Source: Methanomicrobiales archaeon
GTDB lineage: Archaea > Halobacteriota > Methanomicrobia > Methanomicrobiales > Methanospirillaceae
Reading direction: 5' to 3'
NCBI GenBank assembly: GCA_013415575.1
Contig: JAAEES010000081.1
Location: 1-5,623 of the forward strand
Length of the DNA stretch: 5,623 nt
In this document: one piece after another, positions 1-5,623 of the stretch
Position numbering within the stretch: the first letter of the stretch is position 1
Layout of the letters: every line of letters starts with the position of its first letter
Program-made: the position numbers and the translations under genes
Notes under the pieces: model-generated
The model's input: the letters and a program-made list of their open reading frames with translations, nothing else
Database searches by the model: none
Told to the model about the DNA's origin: nothing

Positions 1-2516
1 CTGATCAACCGTGCCTCGAAGGCTTTCTCCTCATCGGACTTCTCTCTCTTCGCGCACGCTGCATACAGCGGCTCCTCCCAGGGCTTGAGCACGGCTATCA
101 ACCGGGCACCGCACCGGGGGCAGACCGGGTGGTCCTGGACTCTCCCGGCGACCGTCCGGCTCTTCCATTTCCTGCAGTTCATGCAGGCAAGGATGATCTC
201 CTGCTTCTCGATACGGCGCCGCAGGGTGGCCAGTACGGCCTGGTCAGCCATGGGCGGCGGCATCTGATCCCGCGATGAGAAGAGTCCGTCTGCACCGAGA
301 ATAGAGAGCTGGCCAATCTCCACGTCGATACTTCCTTCCCTGACCTGACCGAGCACCTTCGCCGCGGCAGGAACGTCCATGTAGGCCGAAAAAAGCTCCC
401 GGTACGCCTCCTGCTGGACTACCGTGTTCTCAAAGAGCTCGGTCAGTTTGTAGCTGCTCAACCGCTCGTAATCGGCATCGGGGTCGATCGCCCCGAACTT
501 CTTGGCTATCTGGACCAGCTTCCACTTGAAGAGCGCCGTCCGCTTCATGGCAATCTGGAGGATGCCCTCGACGTGGGCCGGGTCAAGACTGCACAGGATC
601 TCCCGGACATCGGCCGCAGCAACATTTGACGGGAGACGGAAGAGGATCCGGTAAGCATCGATTTCAATTCCCACGGTGGTTCCGAACCGGGCGGAGAGGA
701 GAACTGAAACCGCCCTCCCGAGCGCTTCATTGGCCTTGTGCCCGGCACAGCAGTTACAGACCACCCCTTCCTTCCCGTTCTCGAGCACGATCATCCGGTC
801 ATCCGGGACCTTGCTCCGGTTCCGGTCCATTTCGGTAAGGAACCGGGAGGCGAAATTGTGTGAAAGATCCCCTGCCCCGTATTCCGGGAACGAGCGTGTT
901 CTTCGTAGTTCCCCGACCTCCCGTGCAACAGCGTAGGGCACCGGGATCTGCTCGCCTTCCCAGGAGGGAAGCTCTCCCTTCACCCGGCGTGCCGGTTCGA
1001 CGATGATCCTCCCCTCCTCCATATCGAGGACCCGCCAGAGCTGCCCCTTGGTGATGAACACTGCGCCGGTGTAGATCGATCCCACCACGAACGATTCATC
1101 GAGGGTGGCAACGGTCCTCCGGGAAACCATGTCGAAAACCTGTACCTTCCGCTCATCATGGATCATAGAGAGGTTGGCGGCGAGGTAGCGACGGGCTCTG
1201 ATGGTCGTGATGACCTCGTCCCCATCCAGCCGGATCAGACGGTGCTCGGCCATCTGGATGCAGACCTTGTCGAGGAGATCGCCAGATTTCGAAAAGGTGG
1301 AGCACCTGCTGATAATACTCCGTATCCGGCCCCGGGAAATCCTCCCGTACTCCACGGCCATACCGGCAACCTGGTTGGCAAGGACATCGGCAGGGTTGAC
1401 CGGCGGGTGGACATTCTCCACCTCACCTGCTTTCGCCCGCCGGGCAATGACCAGCGATTCGAGGAGATCGTCAAACCCCGTGGCGAGGATAGTCCCCCGG
1501 GAGGTCTCGTACAGGCTGTGACCAGCCCTGCCGATTCGCTGTACCAGCCGTGAGACCTCGCGGGGGGAGCCGAACTGGATCACGTGCTCGATGTGCCCGA
1601 TATCGATGCCGAGCTCCATGGACGAAGTGCAGATAAGCCCCCGGAGCTCACCCGACTTGAACCGCTCTTCGGCATCGATCCGTACATCCCGGGAGAGTGA
1701 TCCATGGTGCACCTCCACATCCCCCCGGGAGAAGAGCTGGTGGCCCAGCGCTTCGGCCGTCACCCGGGTATTGACGAAGATCAGGGTCGAGGCATGCCGA
1801 TCGATCGCCTCTTCAATCCACCGTGCCTGCTTCTCGAAGCTGTCTCCGGCAAACTCTACGGCGATCTCGAGATGCTTGGTCACGTCCACCTGGACCACGG
1901 AAAACTCCCTCTCCCCGCAGAGGAACCTTCCTACCTCGTCAGGGTTGCCAACCGTTGCCGACAGGCCGATACGCTGGAACTCTCCACAGTATTCAGTGAG
2001 CCGCTCCAGGGCCACGGTGAGCTGGGATCCACGCTTGCCCCCGGCGAGCTCGTGGATCTCGTCGATGATCACATACCGGACGTTTCGGAGGTGTTTCCGG
2101 AGCACCTTGCCCATGAAGAGGGCCTGGAGTGTCTCCGGCGTGGTGATGAGAAGCTCGGGGGGGGAGAGCGCCTGTTTCCGCCGTTCGGTGGGGGTGGTGT
2201 CTCCGTGCCTGACCCCTACGGTGATGCCGAGCTCTTTGCACCACCAGGAGAGCCGCTGGAGCATATCCCTGTTCAGGGACCGGAGCGGGGTGACATAGAG
2301 TGCAGAGAAACCCGCAGACTGCTCCTTCAGCAGGGCGTCGAGGACCGGGATCATCGCGCTCTCGGTCTTGCCGGTCCCGGTCGGGGCGATCAGGATCAGG
2401 TGCTTTCCCGCCTGGACCTGAGGGAGGGCGAGGCTCTGGATCTCGGAGAGTTCCTCAAAACCCCGTCTCCGGATACACTCCTGGATCTTTTTGTCAAGAT
2501 TCCTGATCTGCTCCAT
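1..2516 (-). CDS. Lhr-family DEAD/DEAH-box ATP-dependent helicase (3' end cut by window edge)
   Basis: This is a superfamily 2 ATP-dependent nucleic-acid helicase of the Lhr / large archaeal helicase type, cytoplasmic, with a likely role in DNA repair or RNA remodelling. I translated the minus strand from ATG at 2516-2514 through 838 codons with no stop; the C-terminus lies beyond position 1. RecA domain 1 carries a Q-motif glutamine (Q27), Walker A APTGTGKT (44-51), TTPE (125-128), the DEIH box (152-155) and SAT (186-188). RecA domain 2 carries FVNTR (247-251), TSSMELGID (297-305) and motif VI QRIGRAGH (326-333). A winged-helix region follows (about 370-465), then the Lhr-type barrel with W494 and W519, then a long C-terminal domain with a four-cysteine site (C778, C781, C799, C802). 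Family members are usually about 850-950 residues, so little is probably missing. The gene starts inside the phosphoesterase gene (23-nt overlap), behind GGAGG at 2524-2520. The family assignment is firm; the subgroup (aLhr1 or aLhr2) and the preferred substrate cannot be told from here. Confidence 0.95.
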   Translation of the reverse strand, partial: MEQIRNLDKKIQECIRRRGFEELSEIQSLALPQVQAGKHLILIAPTGTGKTESAMIPVLDALLKEQSAGFSALYVTPLRSLNRDMLQRLSWWCKELGITVGVRHGDTTPTERRKQALSPPELLITTPETLQALFMGKVLRKHLRNVRYVIIDEIHELAGGKRGSQLTVALERLTEYCGEFQRIGLSATVGNPDEVGRFLCGEREFSVVQVDVTKHLEIAVEFAGDSFEKQARWIEEAIDRHASTLIFVNTRVTAEALGHQLFSRGDVEVHHGSLSRDVRIDAEERFKSGELRGLICTSSMELGIDIGHIEHVIQFGSPREVSRLVQRIGRAGHSLYETSRGTILATGFDDLLESLVIARRAKAGEVENVHPPVNPADVLANQVAGMAVEYGRISRGRIRSIISRCSTFSKSGDLLDKVCIQMAEHRLIRLDGDEVITTIRARRYLAANLSMIHDERKVQVFDMVSRRTVATLDESFVVGSIYTGAVFITKGQLWRVLDMEEGRIIVEPARRVKGELPSWEGEQIPVPYAVAREVGELRRTRSFPEYGAGDLSHNFASRFLTEMDRNRSKVPDDRMIVLENGKEGVVCNCCAGHKANEALGRAVSVLLSARFGTTVGIEIDAYRILFRLPSNVAAADVREILCSLDPAHVEGILQIAMKRTALFKWKLVQIAKKFGAIDPDADYERLSSYKLTELFENTVVQQEAYRELFSAYMDVPAAAKVLGQVREGSIDVEIGQLSILGADGLFSSRDQMPPPMADQAVLATLRRRIEKQEIILACMNCRKWKSRTVAGRVQDHPVCPRCGARLIAVLKPWEEPLYAACAKREKSDEEKAFEARLI
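111..185 (-). other. Four-cysteine zinc-ribbon-like site in the helicase C-terminus
   Basis: Two CxxC pairs, C778-x2-C781 and C799-x2-C802 of the helicase, are separated by 17 residues. The second pair sits in a P-x-C-P-R-C-G-A context that is typical of zinc ribbons. Metal binding is inferred from spacing and context. A role in nucleic-acid or partner binding is only a guess. The rest of the C-terminus is outside the window. Confidence 0.75.
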
Positions 2517-3252
2517 ACTCCTCCAAAGATGAGACCAGGCCGATGAAGGTACCATCGGGAAGGAAGACTTCTGCTGCCTCCCACCTGACACAGCGGGAGA
2601 GCGGGGAGAACGGGTCACGGACCGTGCGCATCAGGTCATACCCCGACAGCTCGTTGAATGCCGGCATGAACAGCACCCGGGTGGGCTCACGATCACCGGG
2701 CGGAAATCCCAGGCACTGCTCGTCCACAGGGGAGAAGAGGTAGGCTGGGGAGCGCATGGCACATCCCACTTCGTCCCTGATACTGACCAGCGGGTGGTGG
2801 TGCCCTGCGATAATCAGGTGGCCGGCAAGCGACGGGTCCGGGTACATGTGCCCGTGGACGTACCCCGTCCCGTCCACGATCGCCCCTTGTTTGGGGAGGA
2901 TCTCCTCATATTCAAAGAATCGTTCGATGCCGGTGTCATGGTTGCCGGGAACGATCTTCAGCGGCACCAGCGACCGGAGGTGCTCGATGATTTCAGGGAT
3001 CTCCCGGTACTCCTGGCGGGATGTGAATGGCACGCCGTGCTTCACGTCCCCGAGGATGAGGAGGAGATCCGGAGTGGCATCCCTGATGCACGCCTCGAGT
3101 CGTTCCAGCCGGTCCCGGCTCCTGCTCCGGAAGTATAGCCCGTGGCAGGCAAGATCAGCCTCAATTCCCAGATGGAGGTCGGCAACCGCCAGTATACGCC
3201 GGCTACGACTGACCAGCAGCGCCGGCCCTCCTCCAAAAAACTCAAGGTTCAT
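2494..3252 (-). CDS. Calcineurin-like metallophosphoesterase, archaeal RPA-associated phosphoesterase (Rpe) type
   Basis: A cytoplasmic two-metal phosphoesterase of 252 residues. Its motifs are in the family order: DLHLG (25-29), GDVKH (68-72), GNHD (103-106), HGH (133-135) and GHHHP (150-154), which supply the expected Asp, Asn and His metal ligands. This pattern fits the archaeal ICC-like phosphoesterases (COG1407). In haloarchaea, relatives called Rpe are encoded in operons with RPA and the RPA-associated protein; here the RPA-associated protein gene lies immediately upstream, which supports the same identity. I chose ATG at 3252-3250, giving MNLEFF, because its first three bases overlap the upstream TGA as ATGA. 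A longer version from ATG at 3288 would overlap the upstream gene by 40 nt and add 12 residues without recognisable conservation. The substrate is unknown; nuclease or phosphodiesterase activity would be a guess. The last 23 nt overlap the helicase gene. Confidence 0.9.
   Translation of the reverse strand: MNLEFFGGGPALLVSRSRRILAVADLHLGIEADLACHGLYFRSRSRDRLERLEACIRDATPDLLLILGDVKHGVPFTSRQEYREIPEIIEHLRSLVPLKIVPGNHDTGIERFFEYEEILPKQGAIVDGTGYVHGHMYPDPSLAGHLIIAGHHHPLVSIRDEVGCAMRSPAYLFSPVDEQCLGFPPGDREPTRVLFMPAFNELSGYDLMRTVRDPFSPLSRCVRWEAAEVFLPDGTFIGLVSSLEEYGADQES
2520..2524 (-). promoter_or_regulatory. Shine-Dalgarno site of the helicase gene, inside the phosphoesterase gene
   Basis: On the minus strand GGAGG lies three bases before the ATG at 2516-2514, in the context TTGGAGGAGTATG. 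It matches the archaeal 16S anti-SD sequence. It decides the helicase start: the next in-frame ATG (codon 55) falls just after Walker A and would remove it. The spacing is short, so pairing with a slightly shifted GAGGAG register is possible. Confidence 0.6.
3249..3252 (-). promoter_or_regulatory. ATGA stop/start overlap coupling the first two operon genes
   Basis: On the minus strand the bases at 3252-3249 read ATGA: ATG starts the phosphoesterase and TGA ends the RPA-associated protein. There is only a weak, distant SD-like AGAGG about 13 nt upstream, so reinitiation by the same ribosome is the likely mode of translation. Confidence 0.8.
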
Positions 3253-3998
3253 AGCGGCTTGAAAACCTCTCGTGCCGGCTGGTAGCACTCGTCTTCTTCC
3301 AGGAGAATCCGGAGGGCATCCCTGAGCTCCCGGCCGCCGATTCCGGACTTTCCGGCGATGATTGCGAGATCCTCAAATGAAATCCCCTTCTTCCCTGCAG
3401 ACTCCCTGATGATGGTGAGAACCGCTGCCGTGATCTCTTCCTGCGGACGAGCCGCTCCGGCTGACGACACCACAGCATCAAGCGCATGGCAGACCATCCC
3501 GGCAAGATCCCTGATATCTGCAGGGGTCATGGCGTACTGTCTGAGGGCGCTAACAGCAGGGACCGGACCAGTACCCGAACGGAGAGTCTCGGCGAGAATT
3601 GTCAACCGCTCACCGGTGATCTCGGCGGTTCGGAGGATCCAGCGGTCCCGTACCGTCCGGTCTGATTCCTGGATCTGGACGAGCGAGACGCCCGGTCTCT
3701 CATTACCAGAGAAGAAGACCGCCTCGCCCACCACGGTCACAAACGACGGAATGGTGAGATCGCGGAGCACCGCTTGCTGCTCCCGGTCAGGACGCTCCGC
3801 CCGAATCTCGAAAACCCCCGTGGGATCAGCCACCCTCCCGTACCAGAGATCAGGGCCCCGCGGGTCTGCCTCGGTCAGGGCACCGGCTAGGAAGATCTGT
3901 CGGCAGCATGCGCCGGTGGGCGTGAGTACCCGTTCCTGGCAAAGGGGTAATCGTGCCCGTGCATATTCCCCTGCAAATACTCGTTTCGTTCCTTCCAA
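3249..3998 (-). CDS. RPA-associated protein (COG3390-type OB-fold protein)
   Basis: A 249-residue protein resembling archaeal RPA-associated proteins (RPAP), which work with the single-stranded DNA-binding protein RPA. The N-terminal KRVFAGEY (5-12), the stretch RQIFLAGALTE (33-43), WYGRVADPTGVFEI (52-65), the PSFVTVVGE strand (84-92) and RDRWILRTAE (117-126) match the pattern I know from haloarchaeal RPAP sequences and outline one OB fold (about 30-130). The C-terminus (about 185-249) alternates helices and ends in a short hairpin, and reads like a winged helix, as in RPA-type C-termini. The start is TTG at 3998-3996: an in-frame TGA lies only three codons upstream, and no ATG or GTG precedes the conserved KRVFAGEY. 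GGAG at 4012-4009 is a plausible ribosome-binding site. The stop TGA shares bases with the phosphoesterase ATG. No RPA gene is visible upstream, where the region becomes non-coding. At 249 residues it is somewhat longer than haloarchaeal members as I recall them. Confidence 0.85.
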   Translation of the reverse strand: MEGTKRVFAGEYARARLPLCQERVLTPTGACCRQIFLAGALTEADPRGPDLWYGRVADPTGVFEIRAERPDREQQAVLRDLTIPSFVTVVGEAVFFSGNERPGVSLVQIQESDRTVRDRWILRTAEITGERLTILAETLRSGTGPVPAVSALRQYAMTPADIRDLAGMVCHALDAVVSSAGAARPQEEITAAVLTIIRESAGKKGISFEDLAIIAGKSGIGGRELRDALRILLEEDECYQPAREVFKPL

Positions 3999-4008
3999 AA
4001 ACGATCAG

Positions 4009-4012
4009 CTCC
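4009..4012 (-). promoter_or_regulatory. Likely ribosome-binding site of the RPA-associated protein gene
   Basis: GGAG on the minus strand ends 10 bases before the TTG start at 3998. The spacing is slightly long but acceptable. It supports the non-ATG start. Confidence 0.45.
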
Positions 4013-4080
4013 GGAGGAGGTGGCAGCCCTGATCACGGGTGGCTCCTCTCTCCTGTTCGGATACTACGTTGGCAGTGAGA

Positions 4081-4090
4081 GAAAATATCC
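4081..4090 (-). promoter_or_regulatory. Possible TATA box of the leftward operon
   Basis: On the minus strand the sequence GGATATTTTC lies about 85-90 nt before the TTG start. If it is used, transcription would begin near 4058-4062, leaving a leader of about 60 nt. It is a moderate match to an archaeal TATA box. The near-symmetric TTTAAA further up, at 4213-4218, could also serve this strand, with a much longer leader. Confidence 0.35.
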
Positions 4091-4106
4091 ATTATGTTCA
4101 GGGACA

Positions 4107-4121
4107 TACCCTATGGTGGTA
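4107..4121. repeat. Inverted repeat TACC-N7-GGTA
   Basis: Perfect 4-bp arms (4107-4110 and 4118-4121) flank a 7-nt spacer. It matches in design the AACC-N7-GGTT element whose centre is 40 bp to the right. It overlaps another small inverted repeat (AGGG-N5-CCCT, 4100-4112). It could be an operator half of the divergent region, but short arms like these also arise by chance. Confidence 0.3.
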
Positions 4122-4146
4122 CGCGAGACAAGAGAGCATGCCGACC

Positions 4147-4161
4147 AACCTATGTCTGGTT
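4147..4161. repeat. Inverted repeat AACC-N7-GGTT
   Basis: Perfect 4-bp arms (4147-4150 and 4158-4161) flank a 7-nt spacer, the same layout as the element at 4107-4121. Both fit WACC-N7-GGTW, and both spacers contain TATG or CTATG. The centres, 4114 and 4154, are 40 bp apart, close to four helical turns. Confidence 0.3.
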
Positions 4162-4210
4162 AAAACGCTTCATGCGTGAAAAGAGGGAAAAAACAGGCTT
4201 ATCATAAGAT

Positions 4211-4222
4211 AAATTTAAATAC
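4211..4222 (+). promoter_or_regulatory. TATA box of the secreted SBBP-repeat protein gene
   Basis: AAATTTAAATAC is a good archaeal TATA-like element. With the usual spacing of about 25-27 nt, transcription would start near 4240-4243, about 15 nt before the ATG at 4256. There is no strong SD sequence before that ATG (only AAAGGG at about 4245-4250), so a short-leader transcript is plausible. A small palindrome (CTTAT-C-ATAAG, 4198-4208) sits directly upstream, where TFB would contact the DNA. Confidence 0.6.
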
Positions 4223-4255
4223 TATGACTCCACCATCTGGAATAAAGGGCTCTTT

Positions 4256-5623
4256 ATGAATACCAAACGCATCTTGCTGTTATTATTACTCTTGGTGCCC
4301 TTAGCAGGGGTCCTCTGCCTGAGTGCTACAGGGGACGTGCCTGAAACAGGAGCACCAGCCCTCCCCTATACTGCTCCTTCGTATGGAGAGGAGTACGGGA
4401 ACATACCGCTTGAACCAGTTGAACAGGACGGATCACTTGCATCACTTCCCCTTGTTTTCATTCAGAATGCAGGCCAGTTCCGTAACGACATACTCTTCAT
4501 GGTCATCTCCGATGCCGGTCCGGTCTCTTTCGAAAGAGATGGATCCGCACTCCGGGTCGTCTCACCGGAGGACGGAAAAACCGCATTCCTCGGCTACCGG
4601 TTTGAAGGGGTCTCAGACGGAGTTGCGGTTGAAGGGGTGGACCAGCTTGCATGTGAGGCCAACTTCCTGACCGGCAGTGATCAGTCACAATGGATAACCG
4701 GCGTGGATACCTTCCGTGCGCTCAGGTATGTCAACCTCTACCCCGGTATCGATCTCCTGTATGAGGGGGTCAGCGATGGTCTCAAGAGCACCTATACCGT
4801 CCGGCCTGGTTCAGATCCCGGCGCCATTACTATCGAATACTATGGCCAGGACGACCTCTCTGTTGCACCTGAGGGAACTCTGCTCCTCACCACCGCTGCA
4901 GGAACGATCACCCACAGTGCTCCCTACTGTTACCAGGTAATCGACGGTACGGTTGTCGAGGTCAGCTCTGGCTATACCCTGACCGGCCAGGGACGTGTCG
5001 GTTTCGCGGTCGGGGACTATGACCGGGATTACGATCTGATCATCGACCCGGTCCTGAAGTATGGTCTCTATCTCAAGGGTATCGGGATGGCCGATGCCCA
5101 TGGTGTGGCCGTGGATACCAGGAGAAATGCATACGTAACCGGCAAGTCATTCCCCACTCCCTATGATGCACCCCCCGGCAGCAGCGGGACGAATGCCGGC
5201 GGGACCGATGTCATTGTCATCAAAATAAATCCCGATGGTACTGTTCCCCTCTACATCACGTACCTGGGAGGAAACGGTGATGAGTCCGGGAACGGCATCA
5301 GGGTGGATAATGACGGGGGAGCCTATGTGGTCGGGACGACCAACTCCACTGATTTCCCGGTGGCAAATCCGCTCCAGGCAACTCTCGCAGGGCAGAATGA
5401 TGCGTTTATTACCCGACTGGCCCCGAATGGCACCTCCCTGGTGTATTCGACCTACATGGGAGGAATAAACAATGATTACGGGTATGCTATTGCACGTGAC
5501 GGTGTGAATAATGTATATATCACCGGATCTACCGAATCGCCTTCCTTTATCGTACCGAGCACGTATCAGAGAACCACCCGTGGTGGCCTGACTGATGCAT
5601 ACCTGATAAAAATCAGCCCCAAT
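4256..5623 (+). CDS. Secreted SBBP-repeat beta-propeller protein (3' end cut by window edge)
   Basis: The start of a large exported protein: 456 codons are open from ATG at 4256 to the right edge. Residues 1-27 form a signal peptide: MNTKR, then a long leucine-rich core, with possible cleavage after LSA (25-27). The LC pair is not a proper lipobox. Residues of about 65-270 match the N-terminal domain that precedes SBBP repeats in many bacterial and archaeal surface proteins, seen as FIQNAGQF (68-75), LRYVNLYPGIDLLYEG (156-171) and LIIDPVLKYGLYLKG (261-275). Propeller repeats follow: 276-339, 340-403 and 404 to the edge, with the consensus parts VDxxxxAYVxG, DAFIxRLxPNG and YSTYMGG. The protein is probably extracellular or tied to the cell surface, with an adhesion or binding role that is not known for the family. 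Such proteins often end in PKD-like or anchoring domains, but that part is not visible here. It is divergent from the helicase operon, with no sign of a shared function. Confidence 0.88.
   Translation, partial: MNTKRILLLLLLLVPLAGVLCLSATGDVPETGAPALPYTAPSYGEEYGNIPLEPVEQDGSLASLPLVFIQNAGQFRNDILFMVISDAGPVSFERDGSALRVVSPEDGKTAFLGYRFEGVSDGVAVEGVDQLACEANFLTGSDQSQWITGVDTFRALRYVNLYPGIDLLYEGVSDGLKSTYTVRPGSDPGAITIEYYGQDDLSVAPEGTLLLTTAAGTITHSAPYCYQVIDGTVVEVSSGYTLTGQGRVGFAVGDYDRDYDLIIDPVLKYGLYLKGIGMADAHGVAVDTRRNAYVTGKSFPTPYDAPPGSSGTNAGGTDVIVIKINPDGTVPLYITYLGGNGDESGNGIRVDNDGGAYVVGTTNSTDFPVANPLQATLAGQNDAFITRLAPNGTSLVYSTYMGGINNDYGYAIARDGVNNVYITGSTESPSFIVPSTYQRTTRGGLTDAYLIKISPN
5081..5623 (+). repeat. Three tandem SBBP beta-propeller repeats
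   Basis: At protein level the repeats lie at 5081-5272, 5273-5464 and 5465-5623 (the last cut at 53 residues). The first two are exactly 64 residues each and end in ITYLGG and STYMGG. Aligned landmarks are VAVDTRRNAYVTG / IRVDNDGGAYVVG / IARDGVNNVYITG and VIVIKINPDG / AFITRLAPNG / AYLIKISPN. They are diverged in DNA sequence, so they are old repeats and not a recent duplication. A closed propeller needs more blades, beyond the right edge. Confidence 0.85.

Larger units (their letters stand above)
3999..4255. other. Divergent AT-rich intergenic region
   Basis: This 257-nt gap separates the leftward nucleic-acid operon from the rightward secreted-protein gene. It is clearly richer in A and T than the flanking genes. 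The only short open frame seen directly before the leftward operon (about 4091-4005 on the minus strand) lacks an ATG, a ribosome-binding site and any recognisable content, so I treat the stretch as regulatory. It should hold both promoters and any operators. Confidence 0.8.

Noticed and set aside
1591..2546. Long plus-strand open frames, up to 280 codons, opposite the helicase gene
   Set aside because: They are antisense to a region that encodes clear helicase motifs, their proteins are rich in Ser, Arg and Pro with no recognisable domain, and long antisense frames are expected in GC-rich coding DNA.
3358..4032. Plus-strand open frame of 224 codons opposite the RPA-associated protein gene
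   Set aside because: It is low-complexity in Arg and Ser, matches no family I know, and lies antisense to a conserved OB-fold gene.
4005..4091. Short minus-strand open frame ending in TGA just before the RPA-associated protein gene
   Set aside because: It has no ATG or ribosome-binding site, encodes nothing recognisable, and overlaps the likely promoter. It is not a remnant of an RPA gene as far as I can see.
4165..4177. ACGC-N5-GCGT inverted repeat as a terminator or operator
   Set aside because: The arms are only 4 bp, no T-rich tract follows on either strand in the right place, and no gene ends here.
4316..4321. Lipobox reading of the signal peptide (Cys after VL)
   Set aside because: The residue before Cys is Leu and not a small residue, so it does not fit a lipobox; ordinary signal peptidase cleavage after LSA is more likely.
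4811..5101. Minus-strand open frame of 96 codons opposite the secreted protein gene
   Set aside because: It is antisense to the well-supported N-terminal domain of the SBBP-repeat protein and has no domain of its own.
1..5623. CRISPR array, transposon ends, tRNA or defence-island genes
   Set aside because: I looked for regularly spaced direct repeats, terminal inverted repeats, transposase motifs and tRNA-like folds and saw none. The helicase is Lhr type and is not part of a visible defence cluster.

Overview
The window looks like a piece of chromosome from a methanogenic euryarchaeon, probably class Methanomicrobia and perhaps order Methanomicrobiales. This is inferred from three things: an archaeal-type RPA-associated protein gene beside an archaeal-type phosphoesterase and an Lhr-like helicase, GC-rich coding sequence with an AT-rich intergenic region that carries TATA-like boxes, and a secreted SBBP beta-propeller protein of a kind common in that group. 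No rRNA, tRNA, CRISPR array or transposase is visible.

Positions 1-3998 are covered almost completely by three tightly packed genes on the minus strand. In transcription order they are an RPA-associated OB-fold protein (3998-3249), a calcineurin-like metallophosphoesterase of the archaeal RPA-associated (Rpe) type (3252-2494), and a large Lhr-family DEAD/DEAH-box helicase (2516-1, running off the left edge). The first pair overlaps by 4 nt through ATGA and the second by 23 nt, so they very likely form one translationally coupled operon devoted to nucleic-acid processing. The helicase is the largest gene in the window, with 838 uninterrupted codons present.

Positions 3999-4255 are a divergent, AT-rich intergenic region. 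It holds a good TATA-like box for the rightward gene, a weaker one for the leftward operon, and several short inverted repeats, including a matched pair with 4-bp arms and 7-nt spacers.

Positions 4256-5623 encode the start of a large secreted protein on the plus strand, open at the right edge. It has a signal peptide, the N-terminal domain typical of SBBP-repeat proteins, and then two full 64-residue propeller repeats and most of a third. It is a surface or extracellular protein and has no evident functional link to the divergent nucleic-acid operon.

The most notable point is the operon composition: an RPA-associated protein and its phosphoesterase are joined to an Lhr helicase, while no RPA subunit gene lies immediately upstream, where it is found in haloarchaeal rpa operons. 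I see no clear evidence of a wholly new system.
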